A DNA stretch of 49,871 bases from Pseudoalteromonas ulvae UL12. GTDB lineage: Bacteria > Pseudomonadota > Gammaproteobacteria > Enterobacterales > Alteromonadaceae. The position numbers and the translations under genes are program-made. The notes below the pieces were generated by a model. It saw only the letters and a program-made list of their open reading frames with translations, did no database searches and was not told the origin of the DNA. The stretch covers positions 1-49,871 of the forward strand of contig NZ_AQHJ01000018.1 in the NCBI RefSeq assembly GCF_014925405.1, in the 5' to 3' direction. Shown here in pieces: positions 8,744-18,089 of this stretch. How positions within the stretch are numbered: the first letter of the stretch is position 1; the number at the start of each line of letters is the position of its first letter.

Positions 8744-9445
8744 TCAAAGAATCATTTCAAGCGCTAAAACATCGGTTATTGTAATGTGAGCAAGGCCTTT
8801 GTATTGGTAGTTAATTGTTTGATTATCAAGCCAAACAGACATACAACCCGCGTTATTTGCACCTTGCACATCAGTATCAAGGCTATCGCCGACATGTAAA
8901 ATACTGTTTAAGGAAGCATTAAAGTGCTGGGCAGCTTGATTAAACAAATCGGCGTGAGGTTTGGCTTTTCCATCACGACCTGCCATCAAGACTAAATCGA
9001 ATATTCCTTTTAGATTAAATCGTTCAACATCAACATTACCATTGGTGATAGCGATCACTTTATATTGCTGTTTCAATCGATTGAGCAGAGATAACACCGG
9101 CTCATTGACGATGATTTGACTACGAGCCTCGGCAAATGCTTGGTAGGCTTGTGTGGCATGATGCTCAACGTCTTGCGCTGAATAGCCTATTTTTTGCAAA
9201 GCAAATCTTAGAGTATGTTGGCGCCAAGCTGTGACGTCATCAATAATTTCAGGGTGCTGGCTTGCAACTGTGTCGCGGCAGTGTGACCAAAAATTAGCGG
9301 GTTGCTGCTGCCATAATGTCAATTCATTAAGGTAGTTTAACTGCGCCTGAATTGCCGTTTTGATAATCGGGTGGTTATTGTAGAGGGTATCGTCTAAATC
9401 AAAGCTAACGATGCGAATAGGATTAATCTTTTTATAAATTAGCAC
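8744..9445 (-). CDS. yigB: HAD-family phosphatase YigB (riboflavin pathway type)
   Basis: A 233-residue haloacid-dehalogenase phosphatase. Motif I is DLDDT with Asp16 and Asp18, motif II is TNGN with Thr134, motif III is Lys162 in GKAKP, and motif IV is GDSLDTD at 186-192. E. coli YigB is the same length class and removes phosphate from 5-amino-6-(5-phosphoribitylamino)uracil in riboflavin synthesis, with some activity on FMN. The gene directly follows xerC, as in E. coli, which supports the name. Translation starts at GTG with an AAGG site 9 bases upstream, and no better ATG precedes the nucleophile. The exact substrate is inferred from synteny and cannot be read from the sequence. Confidence 0.85.
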   Translation of the reverse strand: MLIYKKINPIRIVSFDLDDTLYNNHPIIKTAIQAQLNYLNELTLWQQQPANFWSHCRDTVASQHPEIIDDVTAWRQHTLRFALQKIGYSAQDVEHHATQAYQAFAEARSQIIVNEPVLSLLNRLKQQYKVIAITNGNVDVERFNLKGIFDLVLMAGRDGKAKPHADLFNQAAQHFNASLNSILHVGDSLDTDVQGANNAGCMSVWLDNQTINYQYKGLAHITITDVLALEMIL

Positions 9446-9472
9446 AACAAAAAACCTTATATGGAGGCGAAG

Positions 9473-10393
9473 TTAAGGGCGATTTTTTTTAGCTCGAGGA
9501 TGAGTGCTGTCATACACTTTGGCTAAATGCTGAAAATCTAAATGAGTATAAACCTGAGTCGCAGAAAGGCTACTGTGACCAAGTAGTTCTTGGACAGCAC
9601 GTAAATCGCCGCTAGATTCTAACATGTGAGATGCAAACGAGTGGCGTAGTTTATGAGGATGAATACTGCTGCTGATCCCTTGAGTCGTGCCCCATTGATT
9701 CATTCTGGTGCGTACTTGGCGGGTCGAAATACGAAGCTTTTTTTTACTTAAAAACAACGCTGGCTCCTCTGGCAAAGCAAATTCGCCACGGCACTTTAGC
9801 CACTGTTGTAATGCGTCGATCGCCTGACGGCCGATGGGTAAAATGCGTTCTTTATTCCCTTTACCTAAGACGCGTATTTCAGCTTGGGCTAAGTCTAAAT
9901 CCTGTAAGTTTGCATTTACTAGCTCGCTAACGCGCAACCCTGATGAATACATGAGTTCCATCATCGCTTTATCTCGAAAGCCTAAGCTATCTTCAGGTCT
10001 CATTTCGAGTAGTTGATGCATCTGATCAACATCGAGATTTTTAGGGAGAGGGCGTTGAAATTTAGGACCTCGAATACCTAGTGCAGGATTGACCAATTCG
10101 GTTTTCTTGATTTGTAGGTACTTATAAAAACTACGAATACATGACAATTTCAGATTAATAGTGCGAGCGTTTAAGTTACGCGCCTTTAAGCTCATGCTAT
10201 AAGCGCGTAGCTGTTCAGGCTGCACGGTTAACCAGTTATCGGCTTTATCTTGTAAAAAGCAGCCAATCTCTTGAAGTTGTAAACGATATTGCAGCACCGT
10301 ATGTTTAGAGTAATTTTTTTCATATTTGAGGTATTGCATAAATACCTCAATACCATTGAGCCAGCTTGTTTTTAGTGTCTGGGGTTCACTCAT
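9473..10393 (-). CDS. xerC: Site-specific tyrosine recombinase XerC
   Basis: XerC, with XerD, resolves chromosome dimers at dif during cell division. The 306-residue protein has an N-terminal SAM-like core-binding domain (about 10-100) and a C-terminal catalytic domain. All catalytic residues are present: Arg154 (GLRVSEL), Lys178 (GKGNK), His247 and Arg250 (HKLRHSF), His273 (LGHSS) and Tyr282 (VYTH). Its length and its place between DUF484 and yigB are those of the housekeeping enzyme, so it is not a phage or integron integrase. The ATG overlaps the DUF484 stop by 4 bases. Confidence 0.96.
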   Translation of the reverse strand: MSEPQTLKTSWLNGIEVFMQYLKYEKNYSKHTVLQYRLQLQEIGCFLQDKADNWLTVQPEQLRAYSMSLKARNLNARTINLKLSCIRSFYKYLQIKKTELVNPALGIRGPKFQRPLPKNLDVDQMHQLLEMRPEDSLGFRDKAMMELMYSSGLRVSELVNANLQDLDLAQAEIRVLGKGNKERILPIGRQAIDALQQWLKCRGEFALPEEPALFLSKKKLRISTRQVRTRMNQWGTTQGISSSIHPHKLRHSFASHMLESSGDLRAVQELLGHSSLSATQVYTHLDFQHLAKVYDSTHPRAKKNRP

Positions 10394-11001
10394 GCAAAAT
10401 CAGCGAGTTTAGTCTGTAACGCTTTGACAAATTCATTGATAAAGAAACTATCTTGCGAAGGCTCAAAATGGATTGGATCTTTACTTGCAAATGCTAAGAC
10501 CGCTAAAGGTGTTTGTGTATCACCAATCAAATAAAGCGCCACCGACTGACATTCTGTATCAAATAATAACGCTTGCTCTTGTTGATTGATTCGACCTAAA
10601 TAACAAGGCGATGCGCTCAAGCGATGAGTCACGATGCTGGCCAAACCGTCATGATATTGCAGTAATTTGCATTCGCAAATATCAAGGTTGGCGCTGATCA
10701 ATGTGACTAAGTTATCGGCTAAGTCAGCAAAATTATTGTGCATCATTAAATGGCGATGGCACGAGCTAAAGACCTGATAAATTTGTTCACTGCGACGAGC
10801 ATGCAAGGTTAGTGTATCTAGCTGCTGCTGTTGCTGTTGTAACTGAACTTTGAGCCGCTTGTGCTGATGCCCTTGTAATGATGTCGTGCCGCTCTCATTG
10901 TGGTGGACATTGAGCATATCGAGTAGCTGCGGATGTTCAACCAAAAAATTTGGGTGCGAGACTAAATAATCAAAGACGTCTTTTTCGCTCAAGTGACTCA
11001 T
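10390..11001 (-). CDS. DUF484 family protein
   Basis: A 203-residue protein of the DUF484 family, which in proteobacteria regularly lies between dapF and xerC, as here. The N-terminus ([23 protein letters not shown]) is the conserved family start. A glutamine-rich heptad stretch around residues 50-75 predicts a coiled coil, and the rest (about 80-200) resembles a GAF-like sensory fold. Function is unknown. It overlaps both neighbours by 4 bases (ATGA-type junctions), so it is translationally coupled to dapF and xerC. Confidence 0.88.
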   Translation of the reverse strand: MSHLSEKDVFDYLVSHPNFLVEHPQLLDMLNVHHNESGTTSLQGHQHKRLKVQLQQQQQQLDTLTLHARRSEQIYQVFSSCHRHLMMHNNFADLADNLVTLISANLDICECKLLQYHDGLASIVTHRLSASPCYLGRINQQEQALLFDTECQSVALYLIGDTQTPLAVLAFASKDPIHFEPSQDSFFINEFVKALQTKLADFA

Positions 11002-11828
11002 AACGCGATTTGCCCATCAAAAACATGTTCAGCAGGGCCAGTCATGCGGACACTATGTCCTTCACCTTGCCAACGAACTTGTAATGAACCACCTGGTAAG
11101 TCAACGCGTACATGAGTGGCAAGTTTCTTTTGTAAAATACCAATCACAACCGCAGCGCATGCGCCTGAGCCACATGCGAGTGTTTCGCCAGCCCCTCGTT
11201 CCCACACGCGTAACTTAATATGTTCAGGAGAGATCACTTGCATAAAGCCAATATTGGCCTTTTGTGTAAAGCGCTCATGGTTTTCTAAAGCTGGGCCTAG
11301 GGTTTCAACGGGGGCTGTATCAATATCATCGACCAAGAGTACGCAATGTGGATTACCCATCGAGACAGCACCACAAAATACCGTGTGATCTCCGGCGCGA
11401 AAAATATAGGTGTTTTCGCGTTTTGTGGCTTTAAACGGAATATCACTGGGTTCGAACTTAGGGTGACCCATATTGACACTGACTAAACCATCTTTTTCGA
11501 TATGCAACGTAATATTGCCAGACTTAGTTGATACCATGACTTTGTGTCGATTGGTTAAGCCTTTCATCCTGACAAAACGAGCAAAACAACGGGCGCCGTT
11601 ACCGCACTGCTCAACTTCATTGCCATCAGCGTTAAAAATACGATAGTGAAAATCTAAATCTGGATCATAAGGCGCTTCGACCATTAACAATTGGTCAAAA
11701 CCAATGCCAAAGTGTCGATTGGCTAATTTAATGATTTGATCGCGCGAAATAAACACGTTTTGGGTGACGTTATCGATCACCATAAAATCGTTGCCTAATC
11801 CGTGCATTTTTGAAAAATTAACTAACAT
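10998..11828 (-). CDS. dapF: Diaminopimelate epimerase DapF
   Basis: DapF interconverts LL- and meso-diaminopimelate, the step that feeds both peptidoglycan and the LysA reaction. The 276-residue protein has the family-typical two-cysteine active site: Cys75 in EQCGNGARC and Cys219 in TLACGSGAC. It follows lysA by 26 bases, so the two consecutive last steps of lysine synthesis are adjacent. The start [15 protein letters not shown] is the conserved family N-terminus. Confidence 0.97.
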   Translation of the reverse strand: MLVNFSKMHGLGNDFMVIDNVTQNVFISRDQIIKLANRHFGIGFDQLLMVEAPYDPDLDFHYRIFNADGNEVEQCGNGARCFARFVRMKGLTNRHKVMVSTKSGNITLHIEKDGLVSVNMGHPKFEPSDIPFKATKRENTYIFRAGDHTVFCGAVSMGNPHCVLLVDDIDTAPVETLGPALENHERFTQKANIGFMQVISPEHIKLRVWERGAGETLACGSGACAAVVIGILQKKLATHVRVDLPGGSLQVRWQGEGHSVRMTGPAEHVFDGQIAL

Positions 11829-11854
11829 AAAAGCCTTTTATTGTCACACACCTG

Positions 11855-13105
11855 TTAAGCAGGTAGCGTGTTTTCTCCTTGGTATAAATCAGCAATGGTT
11901 TCACGCTTTCTAATAACATGAACAGTATCACCGTCAACCATAATTTCAGCAACGCGAGGGCGAGAGTTATAGTTAGAGCTCATGGTAAATCCATAGGCCC
12001 CAGCACTTCTCACGGCTAATAAGTCCCCTTGTGTTAAACACAAAGCGCGGTCTTTACCTAAAAAATCACCAGTTTCGCATACCGGGCCTACAATATCATA
12101 TTGCTGCGTGTCCCCTTCATGAGGTGATACAGGAATGATGTTTTGCCATGCCTGATATAATGACGGACGCAATAAGTCGTTCATACCAGCATCAACAATA
12201 GCAAAGTGTTTATCTTGATTTTGTTTTAAGTACTCGACTTGGGTGACTAAAATACCGGCGTTGGCCGCAATCGCTCGGCCGGGCTCAAAAACGAGTTCAA
12301 GGTCTGGAAATGGCGCTAATCGCTCAATTAGTTGACTCACGTAGGTACTTGGATGAGGAGGCTCTTCAGCTAAATACGCCACACCTAATCCCCCTCCGAC
12401 ATCTAAGTGTTTGAGTGTTATACCGTATTCGGCTAATTGCGCGACGATGGCCAGCACCTTGTCTAAGGCCGCCAAAAAAGGCTCAACTTCAGTTAGTTGC
12501 GAGCCAATGTGAAAATCAATCCCTTGAATGTCGATGCCAGGCAATTGCGCGGCATGTCGGTAAACCTCAAGTGCGCGACTAATTGCAATACCGAATTTGT
12601 TTTCTTTCAATCCGGTCGAAATGTACGGATGGGTTTTAGCATCAATATCTGGATTAACACGAATTGAAATAGGTGCAACCAGACCTTCTTGGCTTGCAAC
12701 ATGAGAAATGCGTTCTAATTCAGCTTCAGATTCGACATTAAAGCATTTGATCCCTAAAGAAAGTGCGTAGCTAATTTCGGCAGCGGTTTTGGCGACACCA
12801 GAAAAGACCACTTTACTTGGCTCGCCTCCTGCAGCGACAACCCGTGCCAGTTCACCTTGAGAAACGATATCAAAGCCTGAACCTAAACGCGCCAATACAT
12901 TCAGCACAGCCAAGTTTGAGTTCGCTTTGACAGCATAACAGACTAAATGTTGATGATTGGCTGCAGCTTCGGTAAATGCTTTATAGTGTCGCTCAAGTGT
13001 GGCACGAGAATAGACATAACACGGAGTACCAAATTGCTGAGCAATATCATTCACACTTACAGATTCTGCAAAGAGCGTATTTTCTCGGTAATTAAAATAA
13101 TCCAT
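11855..13105 (-). CDS. lysA: Diaminopimelate decarboxylase LysA
   Basis: LysA is the PLP enzyme that decarboxylates meso-diaminopimelate to L-lysine. It has 416 residues with an alanine-racemase-like barrel followed by a beta domain. Lys60 in CYAVKAN should hold PLP. GGG at 237-239 and EPGR at 274-277 bind the cofactor phosphate, and Cys343 in VCETGDF is the active-site residue contributed by the partner subunit. The ATG lies one base after the stop of the lptM gene, in an lptM-lysA-dapF order that is common in gammaproteobacteria. Confidence 0.97.
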   Translation of the reverse strand: MDYFNYRENTLFAESVSVNDIAQQFGTPCYVYSRATLERHYKAFTEAAANHQHLVCYAVKANSNLAVLNVLARLGSGFDIVSQGELARVVAAGGEPSKVVFSGVAKTAAEISYALSLGIKCFNVESEAELERISHVASQEGLVAPISIRVNPDIDAKTHPYISTGLKENKFGIAISRALEVYRHAAQLPGIDIQGIDFHIGSQLTEVEPFLAALDKVLAIVAQLAEYGITLKHLDVGGGLGVAYLAEEPPHPSTYVSQLIERLAPFPDLELVFEPGRAIAANAGILVTQVEYLKQNQDKHFAIVDAGMNDLLRPSLYQAWQNIIPVSPHEGDTQQYDIVGPVCETGDFLGKDRALCLTQGDLLAVRSAGAYGFTMSSNYNSRPRVAEIMVDGDTVHVIRKRETIADLYQGENTLPA

Positions 13106-13106
13106 G

Positions 13107-13289
13107 TTACTTTTCCTTTATCGGCGTATCTGCTGAAGTGGTGTCAATTGTAGACGTTGGAGTGGGTTGTTCCTGCACATTACGCGGTGGTTCATCAGGC
13201 AAATAAAGGGAACCACTTTGGCCACATGCCAAAATAATCAGAGATAAGCTTAAAATAGTACAGACACGAACCAATTTTTTCTGTTGCAT
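13107..13289 (-). CDS. lptM: Small outer-membrane lipoprotein LptM (YifL)
   Basis: A 60-residue lipoprotein. The signal peptide ends in a lipobox with Cys22 (ILAC), followed by GQSGSLYLPDE. This matches the CG-x-x-G-x-LY-x-P signature of YifL/LptM, which in E. coli helps the LPS translocon LptDE mature and form correct disulfides. The rest is a Pro/Thr/Ser-rich, probably disordered tail. It is the first gene of the lptM-lysA-dapF unit, its usual place. Confidence 0.88.
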   Translation of the reverse strand: MQQKKLVRVCTILSLSLIILACGQSGSLYLPDEPPRNVQEQPTPTSTIDTTSADTPIKEK

Positions 13290-13311
13290 AGTGTTTCTTT
13301 AGATAAAAGTA

Positions 13312-13339
13312 TTTACTGACGAGTTACGCTCTTTATAAT
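13312..13339 (+). promoter_or_regulatory. Candidate sigma-70 promoter for cyaY
   Basis: A perfect TATAAT is at 13334-13339, with TTTACT 16 bases upstream as a weak -35 box. An imperfect inverted repeat (GTTACGCTCT at 13323-13332 against AGAGTAAC at 13343-13350) brackets the -10 box and could be an operator. The start site and any regulator are unknown. The lptM promoter on the other strand must lie in the same 142-base gap. Confidence 0.4.
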
Positions 13340-13431
13340 CGCAGAGTAACAGAAATCAGATAAAAAGCAGCCAGTCGACTAATTTTTATTTTATCGATTT
13401 TAGTCGCATTATTTCAGAATAAGGAAAAGCC

Positions 13432-13752
13432 ATGACTGATCATGAGTACCACGAGTTGGTTGATGCCGTAATGTTGACCCTTGAAGAGCAAATAGAAGAG
13501 TCTGAAGTCGATTTAGATTTTGAATCTGCTGCTGGGATTTTAGAGATTATCTTCCCAAATCAAACAAAAATTATTTTGAATAAACAAACACCCCTTCATC
13601 AAATTTGGGTGGCAACAAAATTCAATGGCCACCACTTTGAATTACGTGATGGAGTATGGATTGATAACCGTTCTGGTGCTGAATTTTGGCAATTTATGTC
13701 TGAAGCATCATCACGTCAGGCAGATGCAACAATTAAGTGGGTAGCAAATTAA
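13432..13752 (+). CDS. cyaY: Frataxin homologue CyaY
   Basis: CyaY is the bacterial frataxin. It binds iron through an acidic helix and modulates cysteine desulfurase IscS in iron-sulfur cluster assembly. The protein has 106 residues. The first helix ([20 protein letters not shown]) and the following strand region are rich in Asp and Glu, and the [14 protein letters not shown] sheet and [10 protein letters not shown] segment match the family. cyaY next to lysA/dapF and near hem genes is usual. Its TAA overlaps the next ATG by one base. Confidence 0.93.
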   Translation: MTDHEYHELVDAVMLTLEEQIEESEVDLDFESAAGILEIIFPNQTKIILNKQTPLHQIWVATKFNGHHFELRDGVWIDNRSGAEFWQFMSEASSRQADATIKWVAN

Positions 13753-14408
13753 TGACATTAGAAGCCGTTGTTTGTTCACCCGTTGCTGAGCATCGTGCAA
13801 CTGTGATTTGGCTCCATGGGTTAGGGGATTCTGGTGATGGTTTTGCGCCAATTGTGCCTGAACTGAATATGCCCAGCGAGCTTGGGGTTAAATTTGTGTT
13901 TCCACATGCACCTATTCAGGCGGTCACAATCAATGGCGGCATGAAAATGCGCTCATGGTATGACATCGTCTCTTTTGATCTAGATAAAAGAGCTGACGAG
14001 CAAGGTGTGAGAGAATCGGCAGCAAAGGTTGAGCAATTGATTGAGCAAGAGCTCGCATCAGGAATTGCAGCCGATAAAATTATATTGGCGGGTTTTTCGC
14101 AAGGTGGCGTGATAGCCCTTCATTTAGCGCCGCGCTTTCATCAAGCTTTGGGCGGAATTATGGCGTTGTCTACTTATATGTGTGCACCGTCAAAATTTGC
14201 CGATGAAGCCATACACACGGATCTTAAGGTACTTATGGTGCACGGTCGCCAAGACCCAGTTGTCCCCATGGACGCCGGAAAACAAGCATTTGATGTGCTG
14301 TGCACCAACGGGCTTGACGCAAAATGGTATGATTACCCGATGGCTCATCAGGTGTGTGGTGAAGAAATTGCCCTGATCCGTCAATGGTTAATTGAGCGTC
14401 TTCATTAA
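13752..14408 (+). CDS. Alpha/beta hydrolase, carboxylesterase/acyl-protein thioesterase family
   Basis: A 218-residue serine hydrolase of the phospholipase/carboxylesterase family (EstB and YpfH type). HGLGDSGDGF forms the oxyanion-side loop, GFSQGG holds nucleophile Ser116, and Asp168 (RQDPVVP) and His199 (MAHQVC) complete the triad, counted from the ATG at 13752. That start forms a TAATG overlap with cyaY. An in-frame GTG five codons earlier lies inside cyaY and is less likely. The substrate is not predictable, since relatives cleave short-chain esters or acyl thioesters. There is no signal peptide, so it is cytoplasmic. Confidence 0.87.
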   Translation: MTLEAVVCSPVAEHRATVIWLHGLGDSGDGFAPIVPELNMPSELGVKFVFPHAPIQAVTINGGMKMRSWYDIVSFDLDKRADEQGVRESAAKVEQLIEQELASGIAADKIILAGFSQGGVIALHLAPRFHQALGGIMALSTYMCAPSKFADEAIHTDLKVLMVHGRQDPVVPMDAGKQAFDVLCTNGLDAKWYDYPMAHQVCGEEIALIRQWLIERLH

Positions 14409-14428
14409 TTCGCTAACAGGAGTGCCCG

Positions 14429-15280
14429 ATGGGACAAAAAATTGTTGTAACCGCAAATGTAAAAGCACACCGTACTGACTCTGAAAAGCTCACTGTGCCT
14501 AAAGTGAGTTATCAGTGGCACTGGCGACGCATCATTTTGGCGGGTGGGGTGGTGAGCATTCTCTCAGTTGCAGCAATTCAGGGTACTTTATCGGTCGTGA
14601 ATGCCAACGAAGCTAAAATTGTCGCCCCTGCCGCCGCCCCTGCACTGGGTGCTGATGTTTCTTTTACCTCAGAGGAGAGTGTTGCTCCGGTTGAGGCGTC
14701 AATAATTGACGATAACATCGAGTTAAGCAGTGTTGAGGATGAGAAAACGGCTGAGCAAAATACCGAGATTTCTTTGCCTGACACTGAGCAAACTATCATT
14801 GTTGAGGTGATTAACGAGCCGAGCAATGCGGTCATTGAAGCGCCTCAAGAAAATGAACCACCACAAGAGCGCACTCTCGCCGCTGATTTAATCATCGCCG
14901 AGTTAAGTCCGGTCTCTCGCGGCGTGTATATTGATACCAGTGTGGTCAGTCGTGCGGTATTGACGCGTTCCGTCCAAGAACGAGAGCCGATAGATGTGTT
15001 GCCGAGTGAGGTTTACACCGATGAGTTTGAAGAAAAACTCTATTTCTTTACCGAACTGAATAATTTCACGCCACAGCAAGTGACGCATGTTTGGCAATAT
15101 AATGGCAACACAATGGCTGAGATCCCTCTCGATATTAGCTCAAATCACTTTCGAACTTTTTCATCGAAAAATATTATGACCTCACAGACTGGCGATTGGA
15201 CAGTGCAATTACGAGATAAAGAACAAAAAATATTGGCTGAAAAGTCATTTCGAATCATTAATAAACAACGAAATTTATAA
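14429..15280 (+). CDS. Membrane-anchored DUF2914 protein
   Basis: A 283-residue bitopic protein: a short basic cytoplasmic start, one membrane helix at about 34-55, then an acidic, Glu/Pro-rich linker to about 150 and a compact C-terminal domain (about 195-280). That domain contains LYFFTELNNFTPQQVTHVWQ and a GDWTVQLRDKEQKIL segment, the pattern of DUF2914, a beta-rich domain of unknown function found in envelope proteins. The domain would face the periplasm. It follows the esterase with a 20-base gap and precedes hemC by 35 bases, so it may be expressed with the hem genes; a functional link is not shown. Confidence 0.75.
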   Translation: MGQKIVVTANVKAHRTDSEKLTVPKVSYQWHWRRIILAGGVVSILSVAAIQGTLSVVNANEAKIVAPAAAPALGADVSFTSEESVAPVEASIIDDNIELSSVEDEKTAEQNTEISLPDTEQTIIVEVINEPSNAVIEAPQENEPPQERTLAADLIIAELSPVSRGVYIDTSVVSRAVLTRSVQEREPIDVLPSEVYTDEFEEKLYFFTELNNFTPQQVTHVWQYNGNTMAEIPLDISSNHFRTFSSKNIMTSQTGDWTVQLRDKEQKILAEKSFRIINKQRNL

Positions 15281-15315
15281 GATATTTATAAAATAAAACA
15301 CGTAAAAGGTAACCC

Positions 15316-16254
15316 ATGACATCTTCAAGCCAAATTCTTCGTATCGCGACACGTAAAAGTGCATTGGCATTATGGCAAGCGGAGTTTGTAAAAGCGCAAC
15401 TTGAAATTCATCACCCAGGTATTGAAGTTGAACTGGTACCTATGTCGACACAAGGCGATAAAATATTAGATACTCCTTTGGCAAAAATTGGCGGTAAAGG
15501 CTTATTTGTTAAAGAGTTAGAACAAGCAATGTTAGAAGGGCGAGCAGATATTGCCGTTCACTCCATGAAGGATGTGCCTGTTGAGTTTCCAGACGGGTTA
15601 GAGCTGCACACCATTTGTGAGCGCGAAGACCCACGCGATGCCTTTGTCTCAAATCATTTTGATTCGATTGATGCATTGCCACAGGGAGCGATTGTTGGCA
15701 CATCAAGTTTGCGTCGCCAGTGCCAGATCCGTGCACTGCGCCCTGATTTAGATATTCGTGACTTACGCGGCAATGTTAATACGCGTTTAGCAAAACTTGA
15801 TGAAGGCCAATACGATGCCATTATTTTAGCGGCGGCAGGATTAATTCGCCTTGAAATGCCTGAGCGCATCGCCAGTTTTATCTCACCAGAGCAATCATTG
15901 CCAGCTAATGGTCAAGGTGCTGTTGGGATTGAATGTCGCAGCGATGATAGCGCCACGAAAGCGTTACTCGTGGCACTGGAGCATCACGAAACACGGATTC
16001 GAGTATTAGCAGAGCGCGCTATGAATCGACGCCTTGAAGGCGGCTGCCAAGTGCCAATCGGTGCATTTGCAGAAGTTTCAGGTTCGCAACTTACACTTCG
16101 TGGTCTTGTGGGGGCTGTTGATGGCAGTGAAATTTTGCGTGACCAAGTCAATGGCGCATGTGATGATGCAGAAAAATTAGGCATTGAATTGGCTGAGAAG
16201 TTACTCGCCCAAGGTGCTGATACTATTTTACAAGCCGTTTATAAGGATGCTTAA
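15316..16254 (+). CDS. hemC: Porphobilinogen deaminase HemC (hydroxymethylbilane synthase)
   Basis: HemC joins four porphobilinogens into hydroxymethylbilane on a covalently bound dipyrromethane cofactor. It has 312 residues. Cofactor-binding Cys244 lies in EGGCQVP, the catalytic Asp86 in HSMKDVP, and the basic substrate loops RKSALALWQ and TSSLRRQCQ are present. The TAA overlaps the hemD ATG by one base, which couples the next step, catalysed by HemD. Confidence 0.97.
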   Translation: MTSSSQILRIATRKSALALWQAEFVKAQLEIHHPGIEVELVPMSTQGDKILDTPLAKIGGKGLFVKELEQAMLEGRADIAVHSMKDVPVEFPDGLELHTICEREDPRDAFVSNHFDSIDALPQGAIVGTSSLRRQCQIRALRPDLDIRDLRGNVNTRLAKLDEGQYDAIILAAAGLIRLEMPERIASFISPEQSLPANGQGAVGIECRSDDSATKALLVALEHHETRIRVLAERAMNRRLEGGCQVPIGAFAEVSGSQLTLRGLVGAVDGSEILRDQVNGACDDAEKLGIELAEKLLAQGADTILQAVYKDA

Positions 16255-18089
16255 TGGCGGTTATTTTAGTCACCCGACCAGATACTAAGGGTGAACAGCT
16301 GGTGGCACAATTACAACAATTGGGCCACCAAACAATGTCTTTTCCTCTGCTAGAGCTTGAGGCAATCGCTGTCTCAAGTGCTCAATTGAGCCCCTTAACT
16401 GAGGCCGATAAACTTATTTTCATCTCACAAGATGCAGTTAAAGCTTTATATGCCCTCAAACCAAATTTAAAACACCAACCTGAGTTTTACGCCATTGGCG
16501 ATAAAACGGCTGAGGTGATTTTAGATTTGTTTCAAGTCAAAGCGCGCAAACCAAAACAGCATGATTCAGAAGGATTGTTGGCGCTACCAGGCCTGCAAGA
16601 CGTTGATCAAAAAAATATTGTGTTGATAAAAGGGCAAGATGGCCGCCCACTTATTGCGCAAACACTAAAATCCCGTGGTGCCTTTATCCACAGTTTAGCG
16701 TTATATCGCAGACAACCTGTACCTGGCAAAATCAGTGATAAAATAAAGCAATGGCAACAACAAAAAATAGACAGTATAGTATTAACCAGTAATGCTGCAG
16801 TGGACGCGATATTCAATGAACTAGCAGCGAATGAACTTGAATGGCTGAAAACATGTCGCTTTTATGTGGCTAGTAATCGCATAGCAGATTACTTAGCAAC
16901 ACAGGCCATTTCACCTACTAATATTCAGATATGTGCCGGAGCTTCTGATGAGGCAATTGTGGCAGGTATTACATCGCAGGAAAGCCTTATGTCGGACGAA
17001 AAGATCATCAACTCAGATGCCACCGTGACTACACAGGACAAGGAGCCAACGTCGAAACCTAAATCTTCTCGCACTGAACCGCAAGCAAAAAAGACTCAAC
17101 AAACCAGCGGTGCAAAGTGGGTGGCGGCATTGGCTATATTATTATCGCTTGGCGCATGTGGCGCGGTCGCTTACAGCTACATACAACAGCAACAATATAG
17201 TAATCAGCTATTTAGTCAGTTGAATGATGAAAATCAAGCATTGGCAGATAAGCTGCACGCTCTGCAAAATCTGGCTGATCAGCAAGCGACTCAACTCAAT
17301 GCACAATTACGCAATAGCGAAACCAATATTCAGCAAGCACTTAAAACAACCGAGCAACAAATAGCTGCGCAGCTGAGTCAAACACTTGAACAAAAAAATA
17401 ACCAGCAAGTCGAACTTAATCCCTTTGAAGTGAAAAGCCTTCATCGAATGGCGATTTTTAAAGTACAAAGCGAGCAAAATTATCAGGCGGCGATTGCCAT
17501 TTTACAGCAGCTTGACCACCTGTTGGCTGAGCATGCCGGCCATACCCGATTGCGCGAAGCTATCCACCAAGATATTCAGGCTCTCGCTGCTGTTCAGAAT
17601 GTGCCAGTCGAACAGTTGTATTTAAATTTATATGGCATCACTCAACAATTACCTAAACTGCCTTTAAACATGGTGCAATTGCCTGATCTGCTTGAAACTC
17701 AACAAGCGACCGCATTGAGTGATGATATTTCCGATTGGCAATCCAACTTGAAACGTTCATGGCGTTTATTGGTTGATGATTTTATTAAAGTGCGCGAACG
17801 CTCGGCTCCAATTGAGCCACTTTTGTCGCCACAAGAACAAACTTTAGTGCGCCAACGTTTGGCTTTTTATGTGACCCAAAGCCAAAGTGCATTATTAAAT
17901 CAGCAAGTGGACGTGTTTAAGGCATCGATAGCGCAAGCACAGAAAATCATAGCCGATTATTATGATCAGCAAGCCAGCAGTGTCGTCAATATCACTCAAC
18001 AACTTGCCACATTGGCCGAGCAAGATTTGCAGTTTAACCCGCAAGTTGAGTTGGTCAGCGCCGCGGCATTGCAGGAGTGGGCGCAATGA
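16254..18089 (+). CDS. hemD: Fused uroporphyrinogen-III synthase HemD and membrane protein HemX
   Basis: One 611-residue frame carries two proteins that are separate in E. coli. Residues 1-240 are uroporphyrinogen-III synthase: an N-terminal LVTRPD strand and a second-lobe SIVLTSNAAVDAI. The enzyme closes hydroxymethylbilane with ring-D inversion. Residues 246-611 are HemX-like: a Ser/Lys/Thr-rich cytoplasmic stretch, one membrane helix (about 287-309), then a long Gln-rich coiled coil and a helical domain in the periplasm. HemX function is not settled. The linker contains Met246 with an AGGA site 7 bases before it, so free HemX may also be made from an internal start. The fusion would tether HemD to the membrane beside HemY. 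It ends in an ATGA overlap with hemY. Confidence 0.9.
   Translation: MAVILVTRPDTKGEQLVAQLQQLGHQTMSFPLLELEAIAVSSAQLSPLTEADKLIFISQDAVKALYALKPNLKHQPEFYAIGDKTAEVILDLFQVKARKPKQHDSEGLLALPGLQDVDQKNIVLIKGQDGRPLIAQTLKSRGAFIHSLALYRRQPVPGKISDKIKQWQQQKIDSIVLTSNAAVDAIFNELAANELEWLKTCRFYVASNRIADYLATQAISPTNIQICAGASDEAIVAGITSQESLMSDEKIINSDATVTTQDKEPTSKPKSSRTEPQAKKTQQTSGAKWVAALAILLSLGACGAVAYSYIQQQQYSNQLFSQLNDENQALADKLHALQNLADQQATQLNAQLRNSETNIQQALKTTEQQIAAQLSQTLEQKNNQQVELNPFEVKSLHRMAIFKVQSEQNYQAAIAILQQLDHLLAEHAGHTRLREAIHQDIQALAAVQNVPVEQLYLNLYGITQQLPKLPLNMVQLPDLLETQQATALSDDISDWQSNLKRSWRLLVDDFIKVRERSAPIEPLLSPQEQTLVRQRLAFYVTQSQSALLNQQVDVFKASIAQAQKIIADYYDQQASSVVNITQQLATLAEQDLQFNPQVELVSAAALQEWAQ
16978..16991 (+). 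promoter_or_regulatory. Internal ribosome binding site and ATG for a free HemX
   Basis: AGGAAAG (16978-16984) is followed by an in-frame ATG at 16989-16991, codon 246 of the hemDX frame, with 7 bases between AGGA and ATG. The codon lies exactly at the junction where the HemD domain ends and the HemX region begins. This is what is expected if an ancestral hemD stop was lost while the hemX start survived. Confidence 0.5.

Noticed and set aside
9473..10393. Tyrosine recombinase as a sign of a mobile element.
   Set aside because: Its length, neighbours and overlaps are those of chromosomal XerC, and no attachment repeats or element genes are nearby.
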